Below, piece by piece: positions 1 to 7,013 of a stretch of DNA of 12,046 nt. Numbering within the stretch: position 1 is the first letter of the stretch; every line of letters starts with the position of its first letter. The notes beneath the pieces are model-generated. The model searched no databases. It was not told the origin of the DNA and saw only the letters and a program-made list of their open reading frames with translations. The stretch is from Alcaligenaceae bacterium. Lineage in GTDB: Bacteria > Pseudomonadota > Gammaproteobacteria > Burkholderiales > Burkholderiaceae. The stretch lies in the NCBI GenBank assembly GCA_947445495.1, contig CANFEI010000010.1, forward strand, positions 1 through 12,046, given 5' to 3'. A program made the position numbers and the translations under genes.

Positions 1-709
1 CAACAGATAGCCCTTTGACTTGATGCTTTGCAATCAACTGCGCGACAAGAGCGGTTTTGATTTCATCCACAAACGACTGCAAATACGTAGCTGCGGCAAG
101 ACGTCCTTTGGGAACACCGATGGACTGCTGAACAGTTGTAAAGTTGCCCTCTAAAATCCGCGAGCCTGGCAATCGCGCCACGTCACCCAGCAGCCCAGGT
201 TTTAACGCAGCCATTGCTTCTAGTTTTTGCTCTACAAACAATGCTAACGTTGCCTCGAAGCCTTCGGCGTGCAGCAACTGTGCGTGCTGAATATTGCGAG
301 TTAGCCACAAATCGTAAGCACTGCGGGCAGAGACCGCGATACGGTTACCAGGACGATCAACTTCAGACGCATGTTTTAGGCCGGATCCAGCCGGAACAAG
401 ATACGTCGCTTCAATCTCAACATAAGCTGTTGAAAAATCAATTTTTTGGGCGCGCACGGGCTCAGCACCGATCAGGCCGATATCCCAAACGTTCTTGTCT
501 GCATCGTCTGCAAGCTCTCCCGGCGAACCATACTGAATCAACTGCAACGGCACCCCGATGCGATCAGCAATTGTGCGCGCCAGGTCGGGCGCAACCCCCA
601 CGGGAACCCCTTCAGGACTTTTTCCACTGATCAACAAAAAATTGATCATATTCAAGGCAACGCGGAGGGTTCCGGTTGGTGCCATCTCGAGGACTAACGC
701 TTTGTTCAT
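1..709 (-). CDS. Signal-less family-3 solute-binding-fold protein (partial, 3' end outside window)
   Basis: An open frame of 236 codons reads leftward from the ATG at 709-707 to the window edge without a stop. The product begins MNKALVLEMAPTGTLRVALN, typical of SBP_bac_3 domains ('tGtLRVA'). It continues with a PVGVAPDLARTIADRIGVPL segment, a WDIGLIGAEPVRAQKIDFS segment and a SARSAYDLWLTR segment. I associate the last with a small Burkholderiales/Rhizobiales group annotated as ABC transporter substrate-binding proteins. The order is that of a two-lobe periplasmic-binding fold. No hydrophobic signal peptide precedes the domain: the conserved fold starts about 10 residues from the Met. The protein may therefore be cytosolic, a ligand sensor or an SBP-fold enzyme, rather than a transporter receptor. 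No strong ribosome-binding site is visible; a TTG 30 bases upstream is a possible earlier start. It is divergent from the hydroxy-acid oxidase gene. The family is fairly certain, the ligand unknown. Confidence 0.82.
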   Translation of the reverse strand, partial: MNKALVLEMAPTGTLRVALNMINFLLISGKSPEGVPVGVAPDLARTIADRIGVPLQLIQYGSPGELADDADKNVWDIGLIGAEPVRAQKIDFSTAYVEIEATYLVPAGSGLKHASEVDRPGNRIAVSARSAYDLWLTRNIQHAQLLHAEGFEATLALFVEQKLEAMAALKPGLLGDVARLPGSRILEGNFTTVQQSIGVPKGRLAAATYLQSFVDEIKTALVAQLIAKHQVKGLSV

Positions 710-814
710 GAAAAAAGTTCCGAATAAGGATGCAATCAACTTACCCCGCCATATTACCGAATGTTGTGAATTCCAAGGATTCTTAAAGGAAACCTCAGTG
801 CGCAGCTGCCTTAA

Positions 815-843
815 TTGACAAAATTCCTTGCCGCGCCTAAGTT
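815..843 (+). promoter_or_regulatory. Predicted sigma-70 promoter for the hydroxy-acid oxidase gene
   Basis: A perfect -35 TTGACA (815-820) is followed after 17 bases by TAAGTT (838-843), which keeps the T, A and final T that matter most in a -10 box. Transcription would start near 850, leaving a leader of about 35 bases before the ATG at 886. The rest of the 710-885 divergent gap holds no gene. The best other element there is an imperfect 15-base inverted repeat centred at 775, too weak to call. Confidence 0.5.
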
Positions 844-885
844 AGCACCAAGCCAAACCAATCTAAAAAAGCACTATCTCTCAAC

Positions 886-1995
886 ATGACAACATCACCG
901 CAGCAAGCAACCTCCTACTCGCCGACTTTTTTGACGCTTCACGAAATTGTGCAAAAAGCGCGTCAAAAGCTTAATCACGATAACTGGGACTATATCGTCG
1001 GCGGAACAGAAACCGAGACAACCGTCAGCCGCAACCGCGCGGCAATTGATGCCCTGGCGTTTAAACCTCGAGTCTTGCGTGATGTGAGCCACGTCAATAC
1101 GGGCACGCGCTTCTTAGGTCGGGACCTGAAACTACCCGTGCTCTTGGCGCCCGTTGGTAGCCTCGAGGTGTTTGCTGAGGGTGCTGGCGCAACCTCTTCC
1201 ATCGCCGCCGGAAGCTACGGTGTCGCGCATATGCTCAGCTCGGTCTGTCAGCCTGGGATCGAGGCCACCGCAGCCGCGGCGCCGGATACCTTAAAAATAT
1301 TCCAACTCTACGTACATGGCGATGCAAATTGGGTCGATGACCTCGCAGCGCGCACTGTAGCTGCCGGCTATGGTGCATTCTGCCTCACTGTCGACACCGC
1401 ACACTACAGCCGTCGTGAGCGTGACTCGGCGAAGCGCAACATTCGTCGCAGCACAGTACCGGGCCGCGAGTTTCAACCAACGCTTACTTGGAAAGACGTA
1501 GATCGCCTCAAGTCAAAACTATCCATCCCGCTCATTCTTAAAGGTATTGGAACAGCGGAAGATGCCGCCCTCGCTGTTGAACACGGTGTCGATATGGTCT
1601 ATGTATCGAATCACGGCGGTCGACAACTCGATCACGACCGCGGCTCGCTCGCCGTACTGCCCGAAGTTGTACAGGCCGTCAACGGTCGGGCCCAAGTCAT
1701 TGTTGACGGTGGATTCAATCGCGGAACGGATATCGTTAAGGCGATCGCTCTAGGAGCGAACATGGTCGGCCTCGGGCGTATGCAGTGCTACGGTCTCGCG
1801 GCCAATGGCGCCGACGGAGTCGTGCGCATGCTTGAGATCTTGCAAGATGAGGTGCGCATCTGCATGGGACTGCTTGGTGTGAATGCCCTAAGCGAGCTTA
1901 ATCCAAGCTATTTGCAAGCAGCCTCCCCATCAGGGGTATCGAGCGTTTTAAGCGCGTTTCCGCATCTATCGTTGGATGAGAAAGCGTTTTATTAA
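886..1995 (+). CDS. FMN-dependent alpha-hydroxy-acid oxidase/dehydrogenase (LldD/glycolate oxidase family)
   Basis: This 369-residue protein covers a full FMN-binding TIM barrel of the (S)-2-hydroxy-acid oxidase family (typical length 350-390), oxidising a 2-hydroxy acid to a 2-keto acid. Compared with spinach glycolate oxidase, the catalytic and FMN-contacting residues are all present: Tyr36, Tyr142 (QLYV), Asp170 (LTVDT), Arg178, Lys219 (LILKG), and the active-site His243 and Arg246 in SNHGGRQLD. The VDGGFNRGTD (273-282) and GLGRMQCYGLA (295-305) segments supply the FMN phosphate site, with MQC replacing the usual P-x-L after GR. The mobile loop 4 between the DTAHYSRRERD segment and LTWKD is about 25 residues shorter than in glycolate oxidase. 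There is no signal peptide, so it is probably cytosolic. The ATG lacks a clear Shine-Dalgarno. Its substrate (lactate, glycolate or another) cannot be read from the sequence. Confidence 0.88.
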   Translation: MTTSPQQATSYSPTFLTLHEIVQKARQKLNHDNWDYIVGGTETETTVSRNRAAIDALAFKPRVLRDVSHVNTGTRFLGRDLKLPVLLAPVGSLEVFAEGAGATSSIAAGSYGVAHMLSSVCQPGIEATAAAAPDTLKIFQLYVHGDANWVDDLAARTVAAGYGAFCLTVDTAHYSRRERDSAKRNIRRSTVPGREFQPTLTWKDVDRLKSKLSIPLILKGIGTAEDAALAVEHGVDMVYVSNHGGRQLDHDRGSLAVLPEVVQAVNGRAQVIVDGGFNRGTDIVKAIALGANMVGLGRMQCYGLAANGADGVVRMLEILQDEVRICMGLLGVNALSELNPSYLQAASPSGVSSVLSAFPHLSLDEKAFY

Positions 1996-3995
1996 ATTTG
2001 GTGTCCAGCCAAATGGCCATCGGCTGTAGCGGCAATCATATCTCTCGGTGACTTGCAATCACCGACGGTCAACACTGTCACGCCGAGGCGTGTTAGCGAC
2101 TCTGATAGCGCATCGTTACGGCGCCGTGGTGTGGCATACGTTAACAGCGCTACGTTGTGGATGAGGTTGCGCTCCCCGGTGATGACATTGACCCAGGCCA
2201 ACACACCGTCCTCCATTCCAGCATCCCACACGGGCTGGGCCAACAAATGAACAACTATTTTTTTTGTGAAGATCCGACGTAATACGCCCTGTCGCGTGAC
2301 GACAGCCATATCGTCAGCCAATGAATGTCTTGGGGTGAGAATAACAACCTGATCAAACAGGCTATGCAGCTGCTCTGCCGCAGCATACGTGGCTTCCGTA
2401 TGGTCCATATCAAAGAGTACGGCAGTGCCTCGCTGTCTAGCGGTCACTTTTAACAACCCCGCCATCGTTTGACGCAAATCTAAAACAAAACTATCTTGCT
2501 GAACTTGCTCTGGTAACCAAGATGGTGGGATCATCGATGCCCCAGTCGCTAAGACGACAACGTCGGGGCTGAAACCCATGATGGTATCGGTCTGCGCCGT
2601 CATGCCTAACTCAATCTTTGCACCCGCTCGCATCGCCGCCACTGTTTGATAATCATAAACACTGCTTACTTCTTCACCTCCGGGTAGATGCGATCGCAGC
2701 CACGCTTTGCCACCAATTTGCGCACTAGCGCTTAATATAGTTACCTGATGTCCGCGTGCGGCGGCGATCCACCCTGCCTCCATGCCAGCAATACCCGCAC
2801 CCACCACGACCACCCGCTTTAACTCAGTCGCCATCGCAGGCCAATAGTCGACCTCATCGGCCTTTCGTACCCGCGGATTGTTGACACACGCCAACGACTC
2901 ATGCCGGTTAATGATCGTATCCCAGCATGTATTGCATGCCAGACAGTATCGAATCTCATTAACACGTGACTGCATCACCTTAAGCGGCCAGGCAGGGTCC
3001 GCAATCAACGCCCGTCCCATTCCGATCAACTCCGCTTCGCCGGAAGCCAAAATAACTTCGGCCTCCGCAGGATCACTAATCCGCCCGAGCGACATGAGTG
3101 GAGTATTCGGGATCGCACGACGCAATGTCCGAATTAATTCACGATAAGGCGTTCGCGGCCCAAAGCGATCCGGTATGTGCATTTCTAGTGAGTTTGCATG
3201 CGTACCTTGCGCAAAGCATACATAGCTAACTTCTTTGCTCGCTGTCAGAAGAGAAGCGATAGTCGCGGCCGCCTCCGGACCAATACCTCCGGGGAGGCCA
3301 TCATCACCTGGGAGCTTGAGGCCGATAATGAAATTAGACCCACACTCCTTGCGGACGGCGGAGACGATCTCAGCAATGAATCGACATCGATTCTCCCAAC
3401 TACCACCATAGGCATCATCGCGGATGTTGGACTGCGGCGATAAAAACTGATGGAATAAATGTCCATGGCCACAGGAAAGTTCAACACCGCTAAACCCATA
3501 TGCCTGCAAGCGCGCAGAACTTTGCGCGAAATCAGCGACGTACTGTTTTATCTCAGGCGCGGTCAAGGCTCGGGGTACCGACCAACTCATATCATCGGGC
3601 AATACGGAAGGCGCAACTGCATTGAGATGCCTGCCAGCGTGATGTCGAGCACGTCCAGGGTCCTGTATCTGCCCCAATAGTCGGCAGTCTTGGCCTTCAA
3701 CCTCCGTCGCCATGCGCGTTAAGCCCTCCGCGTTAGCTGGATCAAACGCGTGAGTCTTAGTGGGAACCGCCTGAAGAGGAGACATCGAAAATGGTTCGGT
3801 AACAACCATAGCAGCCCCTCCCCGCGCTCTATTCGCAAAGTATGCAATTTGTTCTGGCGCTACATTGCCGTTTCGTACCGTGAGAGACGTCATCGACGCA
3901 TGCACAATTCGATTACGTAAGGGCCGTCCCGCCAATTCGAACGGCGTAAACAATAGTGACGGTGTTTTCGGCGTAATCGACAAATCTAACCTCAA
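1992..3995 (-). CDS. NADH:flavin oxidoreductase of the trimethylamine dehydrogenase / FadH type (FMN, 4Fe-4S, FAD)
   Basis: This 667-residue protein has three modules. Residues about 13-340 form an Old-Yellow-Enzyme TIM barrel (LFTPFELAG, LRNRI, HQFLSPQSN, YGGSWENR, GRALIADP). Residues 351-370 hold four cysteines. Residues 394-665 form an FAD/NAD(P) domain (VVVGAGIAGMEAG at 396-408, LATGA near 484, GDCKSPRD at 645). Family members are 2,4-dienoyl-CoA reductase, trimethylamine and dimethylamine dehydrogenases and N-methyl-amino-acid demethylases. The cysteine spacing C-X2-C-X2-C-X12-C (351, 354, 357, 370) is that of trimethylamine dehydrogenase rather than FadH (C-X2-C-X3-C-X11-C). The cysteine that links FMN covalently in trimethylamine dehydrogenase is a Thr here, so FMN is probably non-covalent. 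The frame has no ATG before residue 35. It opens with TTG at 3995, but the TTG at 3983 (residue 5) has GAGG six bases upstream and is the better start. Substrate unknown; an amine/N-methyl compound or enoyl substrate are both possible. Confidence 0.85.
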   Translation of the reverse strand: MRLDLSITPKTPSLLFTPFELAGRPLRNRIVHASMTSLTVRNGNVAPEQIAYFANRARGGAAMVVTEPFSMSPLQAVPTKTHAFDPANAEGLTRMATEVEGQDCRLLGQIQDPGRARHHAGRHLNAVAPSVLPDDMSWSVPRALTAPEIKQYVADFAQSSARLQAYGFSGVELSCGHGHLFHQFLSPQSNIRDDAYGGSWENRCRFIAEIVSAVRKECGSNFIIGLKLPGDDGLPGGIGPEAAATIASLLTASKEVSYVCFAQGTHANSLEMHIPDRFGPRTPYRELIRTLRRAIPNTPLMSLGRISDPAEAEVILASGEAELIGMGRALIADPAWPLKVMQSRVNEIRYCLACNTCWDTIINRHESLACVNNPRVRKADEVDYWPAMATELKRVVVVGAGIAGMEAGWIAAARGHQVTILSASAQIGGKAWLRSHLPGGEEVSSVYDYQTVAAMRAGAKIELGMTAQTDTIMGFSPDVVVLATGASMIPPSWLPEQVQQDSFVLDLRQTMAGLLKVTARQRGTAVLFDMDHTEATYAAAEQLHSLFDQVVILTPRHSLADDMAVVTRQGVLRRIFTKKIVVHLLAQPVWDAGMEDGVLAWVNVITGERNLIHNVALLTYATPRRRNDALSESLTRLGVTVLTVGDCKSPRDMIAATADGHLAGHQI
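3990..3993 (-). promoter_or_regulatory. Ribosome-binding site supporting a TTG start at 3983
   Basis: Read on the minus strand, GAGG lies six bases before the TTG at 3983-3981. The upstream TTG at 3995 has no comparable purine stretch before it. This favours a protein four residues shorter than the longest open frame. Confidence 0.5.
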
Positions 3996-4005
3996 AGATA
4001 GTTTG

Positions 4006-4021
4006 ATGGCTTGCCAACCAT
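4006..4021. promoter_or_regulatory. Imperfect inverted repeat, candidate operator beside the flavoenzyme start
   Basis: The 16 bases form an inverted repeat with six of eight pairs matching, including a TGGC-TT-GCCA core at 4007-4016. It lies about 11 bases upstream of the TTG at 3995, in the leader or promoter of the minus-strand flavoenzyme gene. It contains GCTTGCC (4009-4015), the same half-site that makes up the perfect palindrome at 4153-4166, which suggests a shared regulator. No regulator gene is present in the window. Confidence 0.3.
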
Positions 4022-4100
4022 TACTGTGTAGAAAATCTCAGTGAAAGAATACATCGAATGCCCCGGTGCACCGCGCAAAAGTGCGTCCTGCCGAAATCAA

Positions 4101-4129
4101 TTGACAGACTGGCGCATGAATAATAAGGT
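4101..4129 (+). promoter_or_regulatory. Predicted sigma-70 promoter of the seven-gene operon
   Basis: A perfect TTGACA (4101-4106) is followed after 17 bases by TAAGGT (4124-4129), with the key first T, second A and final T of a -10 box. Transcription would start near 4136, giving a leader of about 70 bases before the ATG at 4205. The architecture nearly duplicates the promoter at 815-843. It is the only good promoter seen ahead of the operon. Confidence 0.5.
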
Positions 4130-4147
4130 GGACGTTACAAAATCAGG

Positions 4148-4172
4148 GCGAACGGCAAGCTTGCCGCGTCGC
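4148..4172 (+). promoter_or_regulatory. Perfect 14-base palindrome / leader hairpin upstream of the operon
   Basis: CGGCAAGCTTGCCG at 4153-4166 is a perfect palindrome. Flanking GCGA (4148-4151) and TCGC (4169-4172) extend it. As RNA it would fold into a 5-bp stem with an AGCU loop, a 1x2 internal loop and a further 4-bp GC-rich stem. It lies just downstream of the predicted start site and about 20 bases before the ribosome-binding site GGAG (4194-4197). That fits either a repressor operator or an mRNA hairpin. There is no T-run, so it is not an intrinsic terminator. Confidence 0.4.
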
Positions 4173-4204
4173 GACTGAGCCTAAAAAAGATTTGGAGATA
4201 CATA

Positions 4205-5194
4205 ATGAAAGCATTCCTTACTAGACGTTCTGTGGTTCTTACCCTCAGTGCCGCTGCTTTGTTGGGCGGACTAGGGGCCTTGCCAGCTCAGGCACAAAGC
4301 TTCCCCGCTAAACCGATAAAGCTGGTTGTGCCGTATGCACCGGGCGGAGGCGTAGATATCGTTGCGCGCACACTCGCCGATTACATTTCGACAAAATTAG
4401 GAAAGCTCGTCATCGTCGAAAATCGTACCGGCGCTGGCGGCAACGTAGGCTCGGCATTCGTCGCGAAGTCCGACCCCGATGGCTACACGCTTTTGCTTGG
4501 ATCAAATGCAAATGCCATCAATAACAATCTTTACGCAAATGCGGGCTATAACGCGGCAACAGACCTGACGCAAATTGTGTTGGTAGGCACTGTCCCGATG
4601 GTCCTCTTAGCTTCACCCACCGTCGCTGCCAAAAATATAAAGGAACTTCTCGCGCAAGCAAAAGCCAAGCCCGGAAGTCTCAATGTGGGCTCGGGTGGCA
4701 GCGGCACTGCTGAGCATTTAGCTTTTGAGCTGTTTAAGCGTCAAACTGGTATGGATGGTGTTCACGTGCCTTACAAGGGCGGCGCTGCGGTATACACCGA
4801 CTTAATCGGCGGCCAAATTCAATTGTTTTTTAATAACCAACTCGGTGCCACACCTTATGTCCGCTCGGGTCAGCTTCGTGCACTAGGGATTACGAGCCCA
4901 ACACGCTCTAGCGCACTTCCAGATGTTGCTACGTTCGCAGAGCAAGGATTTGCTGATTTCAAAGCGTTTGTATGGTGGGGAGTGATTGGCCCGGCGGGTA
5001 TTCCAAAAGATACCGTCACTCAAATTAATGCCTTATTCAACAAAGCGATCTCTTCACCGGAAGTATCGACAAGACTAGCGTCTCTTGGCGCACAGCCGCA
5101 GGGTGGCACGCCAGAAAAATTTGCAGAGTTCTTCAAAGCTGAAATGACAACATGGGCTGGCGTCATTAAGGCAGCGGATATCAAACTTAATTAG
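4205..5194 (+). CDS. Bug-type (TctC-family) periplasmic solute-binding receptor, first copy
   Basis: This 329-residue Bug receptor would capture a small carboxylate in the periplasm for a tripartite tricarboxylate transporter. The signal peptide covers residues 1-30, with a predicted cut after AQA. It carries TRRSVVL (6-12), resembling a twin-arginine motif. Mature-domain landmarks are IKLVVPYAPGGGVDIVAR (38-55, with ligand-loop Asp51), ENRTGAGGNVG (72-82), PDGYTLLLG (91-99), VHVPYKGG (186-193) and the C-terminal WAGVIKAADIKLN. Length is typical of the family (about 320-335). GGAG sits seven bases before the ATG, confirming the start. It opens a seven-gene same-strand run. No TctA or TctB membrane subunit is in the window, so the transport partner must be elsewhere, or the receptor works as a sensor. 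The ligand cannot be read from sequence; the downstream enzymes suggest an unsaturated or hydroxylated dicarboxylate. Confidence 0.92.
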   Translation: MKAFLTRRSVVLTLSAAALLGGLGALPAQAQSFPAKPIKLVVPYAPGGGVDIVARTLADYISTKLGKLVIVENRTGAGGNVGSAFVAKSDPDGYTLLLGSNANAINNNLYANAGYNAATDLTQIVLVGTVPMVLLASPTVAAKNIKELLAQAKAKPGSLNVGSGGSGTAEHLAFELFKRQTGMDGVHVPYKGGAAVYTDLIGGQIQLFFNNQLGATPYVRSGQLRALGITSPTRSSALPDVATFAEQGFADFKAFVWWGVIGPAGIPKDTVTQINALFNKAISSPEVSTRLASLGAQPQGGTPEKFAEFFKAEMTTWAGVIKAADIKLN

Positions 5195-5216
5195 AGCAAC
5201 GGTTTATATAGTTGAT

Positions 5217-5969
5217 ATGGATCGTGTAAAAACTGACCACCAAAAAATTCGTCAGCCCGACTACGGCGAACGTTTGCGCATCGGCATGATTTTGCCTAAT
5301 CGCAATGTCGTGGCAGAGGCAGATGCGCAGGCAATGTTGCCGCCAGGCGTATCGATTCATACCACTCGCTTAAAGCTGCACGGAACGACGCCCGCCGATA
5401 TCAAAGAAATGAGCGATGGGGCCGAGAACGCCGCGCTTCTGCTCGGTGCAGCACCCATCGGCATCATTGTGTTTCACTGCACCGCCGTCTCCACATCAGA
5501 TCCCGCGATGGGCGATCAGTTGGTTGCGCGCATTGAAAAAGCCGCGAATAAAAAGGCTATTGCTACTTCGCAAGGGCTCGTGACAGCACTCGATACACTG
5601 CGTGCAAAGAGAATCGTGATGCTTACGCCCTATCCTCAGTCTGTCAATGATGCCGAGGTTCGCTTTTTGAATCATTTTGGTTTTGACGTGTTGCATGAGA
5701 TCGGTCTTAATTTACCGTCAACCGTTTCAACTGCGAGCGTGACGCCTGAGCAGTGGCTTGAAAAAGCGCTTGCAATGAAGCGTACCGATGCAGATGCATA
5801 CTTTTTAAGCTGCACCAATATTCGCGTACTCTCGATCATTGATGAACTCGAGCAGCGCTTAGAGGCACCTGTCATCACGAGCAACCAAGCGATGCTATGG
5901 CACTGTTTGCGTGCAAGTGGAATTAACGATGCTGTGCGTGGCTATGGTCAACTTTTGTATCGACATTAG
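5217..5969 (+). CDS. Maleate cis-trans isomerase / Asp-Glu racemase superfamily protein
   Basis: This 250-residue protein belongs to the family of maleate isomerase, arylmalonate decarboxylase and Asp/Glu racemase. Both catalytic-type cysteines are present: Cys88 in IVFHCTAVS and Cys199 in FLSCTNIRV. PNRN (27-30) is the N-terminal substrate-loop motif. Maleate isomerases and racemases use a cysteine pair, while arylmalonate decarboxylase keeps only the second, so an isomerase or racemase is favoured. Maleate isomerase converts maleate to fumarate through a cysteine adduct; a substituted maleate such as citraconate is equally possible here. No signal peptide, so cytosolic. The gene starts 22 bases after the first Bug gene and sits between two Bug genes. 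No strong Shine-Dalgarno precedes the ATG. Family assignment is firm, the precise substrate is inferred only from context. Confidence 0.8.
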   Translation: MDRVKTDHQKIRQPDYGERLRIGMILPNRNVVAEADAQAMLPPGVSIHTTRLKLHGTTPADIKEMSDGAENAALLLGAAPIGIIVFHCTAVSTSDPAMGDQLVARIEKAANKKAIATSQGLVTALDTLRAKRIVMLTPYPQSVNDAEVRFLNHFGFDVLHEIGLNLPSTVSTASVTPEQWLEKALAMKRTDADAYFLSCTNIRVLSIIDELEQRLEAPVITSNQAMLWHCLRASGINDAVRGYGQLLYRH

Positions 5970-6003
5970 TCGCTTTAGACTATGATCAGACAGGGAGGCA
6001 ACT

Positions 6004-6996
6004 ATGAAAAATAAAAAATTAAATTCATTACTCGGTTACTTTTTTTCTTTACTGGCCCTGCTACTCACGACGGGAACCAGTACCGCACTCGCACAAGCGA
6101 ACTTTCCTGAAAAGCCTGTGCGTATCGTTGTTCCGTTTCCACCCGGAGGTGGAACAGATATCGTTGTGCGAGCGCTCGCTGCAGGCATGGCAGCCGAACT
6201 AAACCAAAGTTTCATCATTGAAAACAAAGCCGGGGCGGGAACCGTTATCGGCACCGACTTTGTCGCTAAAAGTCAGCCTGACGGATACACCCTGTTGGTT
6301 GGAACATTTGCCTTTGCCGTGAATCCTAGTTTGCTTGCAAAGCTGCCTTTCGATACGAACAAGGCATTCGATCCAGTGGTGCTGATCAGTCGCTCTCCGA
6401 ACGTTCTGGTTGTCAGAGCTGACAGCCCCTACAAGTCCGTACAAGATATTGTTCAGGCGGCACAAGCGAACCCAGGAAAACTGACCTACGCTTCACAAGG
6501 AAATGGCACTTCCGCCCACTTGGCGGCAGAGCTGTTTAACGCGCTCGCAAAGGTCAACATTCTCCACATCCCCTATAAAGGCGCAAGCGCTGCGCTCACC
6601 GATATCGTCGGTGGCCAAGTTGATTTGATGTTTGCCACATCCGCTGGCGCGACACCCCTCCTTGAGTCAGGTCGCCTGCGTGCTCTTGCTGTAACGACTC
6701 CAGAGCGCTCACCTGCTTTTCCCGCACTGCCGACCATGATCGAAGCGGGGGTTCCCGACTATCAAGCAACCAGTTGGTACGGTTTGTATGTGCCAGCCGG
6801 CACGCCAACGGCGGTGATTGCTCGCCTCAATGCTGTCACGACCAAGGTCGCCCAGGCCGAGGCCTTTAAGTCTCGCGTCGCGAGCGAAGGACTGGTCATC
6901 AGCACCGGCACGCCACAGCAGTTAGATGAATTCATGCGCGGCGAGCAGACCCGCTGGGCTCGCGTGATCAACGCAGCTGGAATCAAAGCCAATTAG
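6004..6996 (+). CDS. Bug-type (TctC-family) periplasmic solute-binding receptor, second copy
   Basis: A 330-residue Bug receptor with a Sec-type signal peptide: Lys-rich start MKNKKL, hydrophobic core about residues 9-22 and a cut after ALA at residue 30. It has no twin arginine, unlike the other two copies. Family landmarks are VRIVVPFPPGGGTDIVVR (39-56, ligand-loop Asp52), ENKAGAGTVIG (73-83), PDGYTLLVG (92-100), LHIPYKGAS (187-195), GGQVDLMF (203-210) and the terminal WARVINAAGIKAN. Thr replaces the second Gly of the usual GAGG, so the pocket loop differs from its neighbours. AGGGAGG just upstream of the ATG is the strongest ribosome-binding site in the operon, suggesting abundant synthesis. 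It follows the isomerase gene by 34 bases. Confidence 0.92.
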   Translation: MKNKKLNSLLGYFFSLLALLLTTGTSTALAQANFPEKPVRIVVPFPPGGGTDIVVRALAAGMAAELNQSFIIENKAGAGTVIGTDFVAKSQPDGYTLLVGTFAFAVNPSLLAKLPFDTNKAFDPVVLISRSPNVLVVRADSPYKSVQDIVQAAQANPGKLTYASQGNGTSAHLAAELFNALAKVNILHIPYKGASAALTDIVGGQVDLMFATSAGATPLLESGRLRALAVTTPERSPAFPALPTMIEAGVPDYQATSWYGLYVPAGTPTAVIARLNAVTTKVAQAEAFKSRVASEGLVISTGTPQQLDEFMRGEQTRWARVINAAGIKAN

Positions 6997-7013
6997 ACTA
7001 TCAAGGACATCTC

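Noticed and set aside
768..782. Imperfect inverted repeat GAATTCCAAGGATTC
   Set aside because: Only five of seven pairs match and no second copy was found; expected by chance in an AT-rich gap.
214..818. Three plus-strand open frames (214-630, 446-697, 558-818)
   Set aside because: They lie antisense to, or trail out from, the solute-binding-protein gene on the minus strand, overlap each other in different frames and have low-complexity, family-less translations.
4153..4166. Palindrome as an intrinsic terminator
   Set aside because: Short stem, no following T-run, and positioned just before a translation start.
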